This document shows, in pieces, positions 61,577 through 64,000 of a stretch of DNA of 64,000 bases. Numbering within the stretch: position 1 is the stretch's first letter; every line of letters starts with the position of its first letter. Under the pieces are notes generated by a model, which saw only the letters and a program-made list of their open reading frames with translations, did no database searches and had not been told where the DNA came from. Origin of the DNA: Panagrolaimus kolymaensis (Eukaryota > Nematoda > Chromadorea > Rhabditida > Panagrolaimidae); the NCBI GenBank assembly GCA_028622995.1, contig JAJQJQ010000019.1, positions 3,038,001-3,102,000 of the forward strand, read 5' to 3'. The position numbers and the translations under genes were made by a program.

Positions 61577-63710
61577 ATGCTAAAGCGACACTTTCGTACA
61601 GCAAGTTATTTCCCAAATAACGTAACGATGGCGTTCATCGATGATTCAGCTGATAATTATGATCAACTTGTTTCTCCACCATCTGATACTTCATCCTCCA
61701 ATCGATCGGATAGTCCTTTGCCTCCTCCACCCGATATGTTATCCCCTGGGAAATTGGTTACGGATGAAATCAAAAATGGTTCTGGTCATGCCACGAAAAA
61801 AACTTCCAAAACTGATACCTCGGATATTTCTGAAATTATTATTCATGTTAAAGAAATCGATCAACCTCATCGCCGCCGATCAAAATGCACTTGTCGAACT
61901 TGCTCGTTTATTTGCGTTCTATGTTCCACTTTGGTTATTGCGGCTTTTGTATTTGCCATTGTTTTTGGTTTACATCATGCTTGGCTTCCTGAAGGATGGG
62001 CGACCGCCGCAACTTCCAATGAAACTTATATTGGCGGCGATTTTATCGATTTTGGAAATGTAAATCGAACTTCCCCCGGAGCTTTATTACTCACAACCAC
62101 CGCCACTCTTGAAACAACTTCGACTACAACAACAGAAGCAACAACTACAACTGAATCAGATGTAGGATGGAAACGAATGCCACCATTCAAAAATGTTCCA
62201 ACCCATTCACGATTTTTTTCTGTTTCGTCCTCAACTTCCACAACTTCAACGACTCCAAAACCAATCACAACAACCACAACAACGATGGCTCAAAAAATTG
62301 AATTTGCTCCCACCACGAAAACAACTACCACTCCCACAACGACTTCAACTACTCCTGCAACGACTATGACGACCACTCATATTCCAGCAGCCACAACTCA
62401 ATTTTATCAAAACCCAAATAAAGTTTATGGAGATTTAAAATATTTTATGAATAAAAATGAATCTATTTTAATCTCCCCATTTGGGATAGATTATATTTTG
62501 AGTTTCATTGGAAACCTTGGAAATGAAACTGAAAAAAATGCTGTTCAATCATATTTTCGAGGTTTGTCGATTGCAAAAAAAATTTAAAGACTTTGAATTA
62601 AAATATTTGTAATTTTTTTCAGCCCCACTCGTTGCTGATGTTTATGTTTACTACAAAGCTCTTCAAAAAGCTTTATTCAAAAAGAACGATGGTTTCATGC
62701 TCAGCGATTTTGTTACTGGAGTAAGCTTTTTTGTTTTTAGTTTTGAAAGCCGCTAAGCTAACTTTGCGAATAGTTTTTTCGAAATTTAAAACTCCTATCT
62801 TTTGACATTAAGAAATTCACCGCAAGACTAATTGCAACCAAAAAAAGAGAATTATTGGAATTTAAAAATCATCAAATTTTAGAATGAAGTTGAAGAAGGT
62901 TTTATGAAAGAGCAAACTAGCTTTGATGATGTTGCTGTTTACCCTGCCTCAGATCTATCCTATGCTCATTATTTTAATGAAATGTTCAGTAAACGAAGTT
63001 ATGATGAAGAAAACAATAGCCCATTTTTCCAAGATGATCATTTTTCAACTCCTGAAAAAACTGCCATGGGATTTTCGCATATTCAAAAAAGCTTACGCTT
63101 CATTCGAGTTAAAACTGGATTCATTGAAAATCGTCGTTTTCTTGGTGTTGATAATAAACAAAGATTTGTAAGTTAATTTTTTATTAAATTTTAAATCTTA
63201 AATTTTTAAGAGTTTCGTTGCGGAAGTTTTATAATTCATTTTTTTTGCAAAAAGTCTCACTGTGGAAATTTATAAAATTTGTATTTATAGGTCAATCAAT
63301 TCGTTACCAGTTCATTTAATGCTGAATTTGGTGATTATCGTTTGCATGCCATTCCATTCCAAAATAAACAAATCCATATGTTTATCGTCGAAAATCTCAA
63401 GGTTTGTAAAAAAAAATAAACCTCAAAAAAATTTCCAACTAATAAAAAAATTCTTTTTTTCCAGGACGACAATTTGATTCACACAGTTGATCCAAATGAA
63501 ATTTTAAATAATCTTAAAATTGTTTTGGATCCTGAAAATTCTAAACCTTACACGCCCGTTTGCGTTCCGGAAATTAAACAACAAAACACAATCGATATTT
63601 CTGAATATTTGAACGAAACTTTGAAGGATTCGCCTCTTTCAATTTTCACGCTTTTCAATGATGCAAAAATTGGAGAAGTTAAATATGATTTGAAGAAATT
63701 CTATCAAGCT
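61577..63710 (+). CDS. Second membrane-anchored serpin-like protein, 3' exon outside window
   Basis: Five exons in phase: 61577-62561, 62623-62720, 62883-63167, 63291-63401 and 63465-63710, giving 575 residues; a sixth exon carrying the reactive loop and C-terminal signature should lie to the right. Exon phases equal those of the first serpin gene. Residues 1-108 are cytoplasmic-like, with CTCRTCSF before a hydrophobic helix at about 110-132 (VLCSTLVIAAFVFAIVFGLH). Residues 170-275 are a Thr-rich, mucin-like stalk absent from the paralogue. The serpin domain starts near 281 with NESILISPFGIDYILSFIGN, and later shows LHAIPFQNKQIHMFIVEN and DISEYLNETLKDSPLSIF. The introns are short and free of the AACTG motif, unlike those of the first copy. 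Confidence 0.88.
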
Positions 63711-64000
63711 GTAAGTATTTTTTGTTGTTGATTTTTTTAATTAGCTTCCTTATTTGAAAGGTTTCCTGCTTTTTTTCCTATCAAAAATAAATCTTTTCGC
63801 GTTTTGACGCAAAAATTATTAGCCTTGATGGAAATAAATTAAAAAAAGCAAAGTTTTTACAATATTGTCGGCTTTATCGAAATTTTACGAAAGGAAACAA
63901 TTGCTTTGGTAGTCGAAAATTTTATTGACGCGATTCTTAGACGCAGTTTCGATTTTTTATTTTAAAAAAGCTTCCAATTTTTTAAACAAAAATAAAAAAA
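63711..64000. other. Start of the last intron of the second serpin gene
   Basis: Begins with donor GTAAGT and stays non-coding to the window edge. No AACTG motif was seen here. Confidence 0.6.

Noticed and set aside
62026..62277. Minus-strand Val-rich open frame
   Set aside because: Antisense of the Thr-rich stalk of the second serpin.
1..64000. tRNA, rRNA or CRISPR features
   Set aside because: No convincing A/B-box tRNA, no rRNA-like segment and no array of identical spaced repeats was seen; the AACTG array has variable spacing and no long repeat unit.

Overview
The window is eukaryotic DNA, very A+T-rich, with split genes using GT..AG introns whose acceptors are short TTTCAG/TTTTAG sites. 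Gene content points to a nematode or nematode-like ecdysozoan: a seven-helix chemoreceptor-like protein, a second multipass receptor-like protein, a divergent F-box-like protein, a metallophosphoesterase of the MPPED family, small secreted proteins and serpins. I cannot name the species.

Left half (1 to about 33.3 kb): all recognised genes lie on the minus strand. From left to right they are a multipass membrane protein running off the window (1-3370), a decayed or frameshifted gene (about 5.7-6.26 kb), an F-box-like protein (7113-8829), a 7TM receptor (10157-13661), a 68-residue peptide precursor (15649-15953), a gene-poor stretch with transposons and a tandem duplication (18.5-26 kb), a secreted Pro/Ala-rich protein (26085-27442) and an MPPED phosphoesterase (30883-33273).

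Right half (about 33.5-64 kb): recognised genes are on the plus strand. After about 14 kb with no convincing exons come a membrane-anchored serpin-like protein (47554-51814), a small one-pass membrane protein (53702-55295) and a second membrane serpin that runs off the right end (61577-63710 in window). The two serpins share exon phases and topology and form a tandem paralogous pair.

The most striking signal is not a gene. A short motif, AACTG usually preceded by an A/T run, recurs roughly every 70-80 bp through introns and intergenic DNA. It is almost always on the transcribed-sense strand: it reads CAGTT on the plus strand to the left and AACTG on the plus strand to the right. The orientation flips in the divergent promoter interval near 33.1-33.6 kb. 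The motif is absent just upstream of several start codons and absent from every inserted element. Four hAT-like elements with perfect 8-bp target duplications were found, and three of them sit 0-1 nt downstream of a motif copy. Three long foldback elements are also present.

All exon joins were derived by hand from splice sites and reading phase; family names come from recognised motifs, with no database search.
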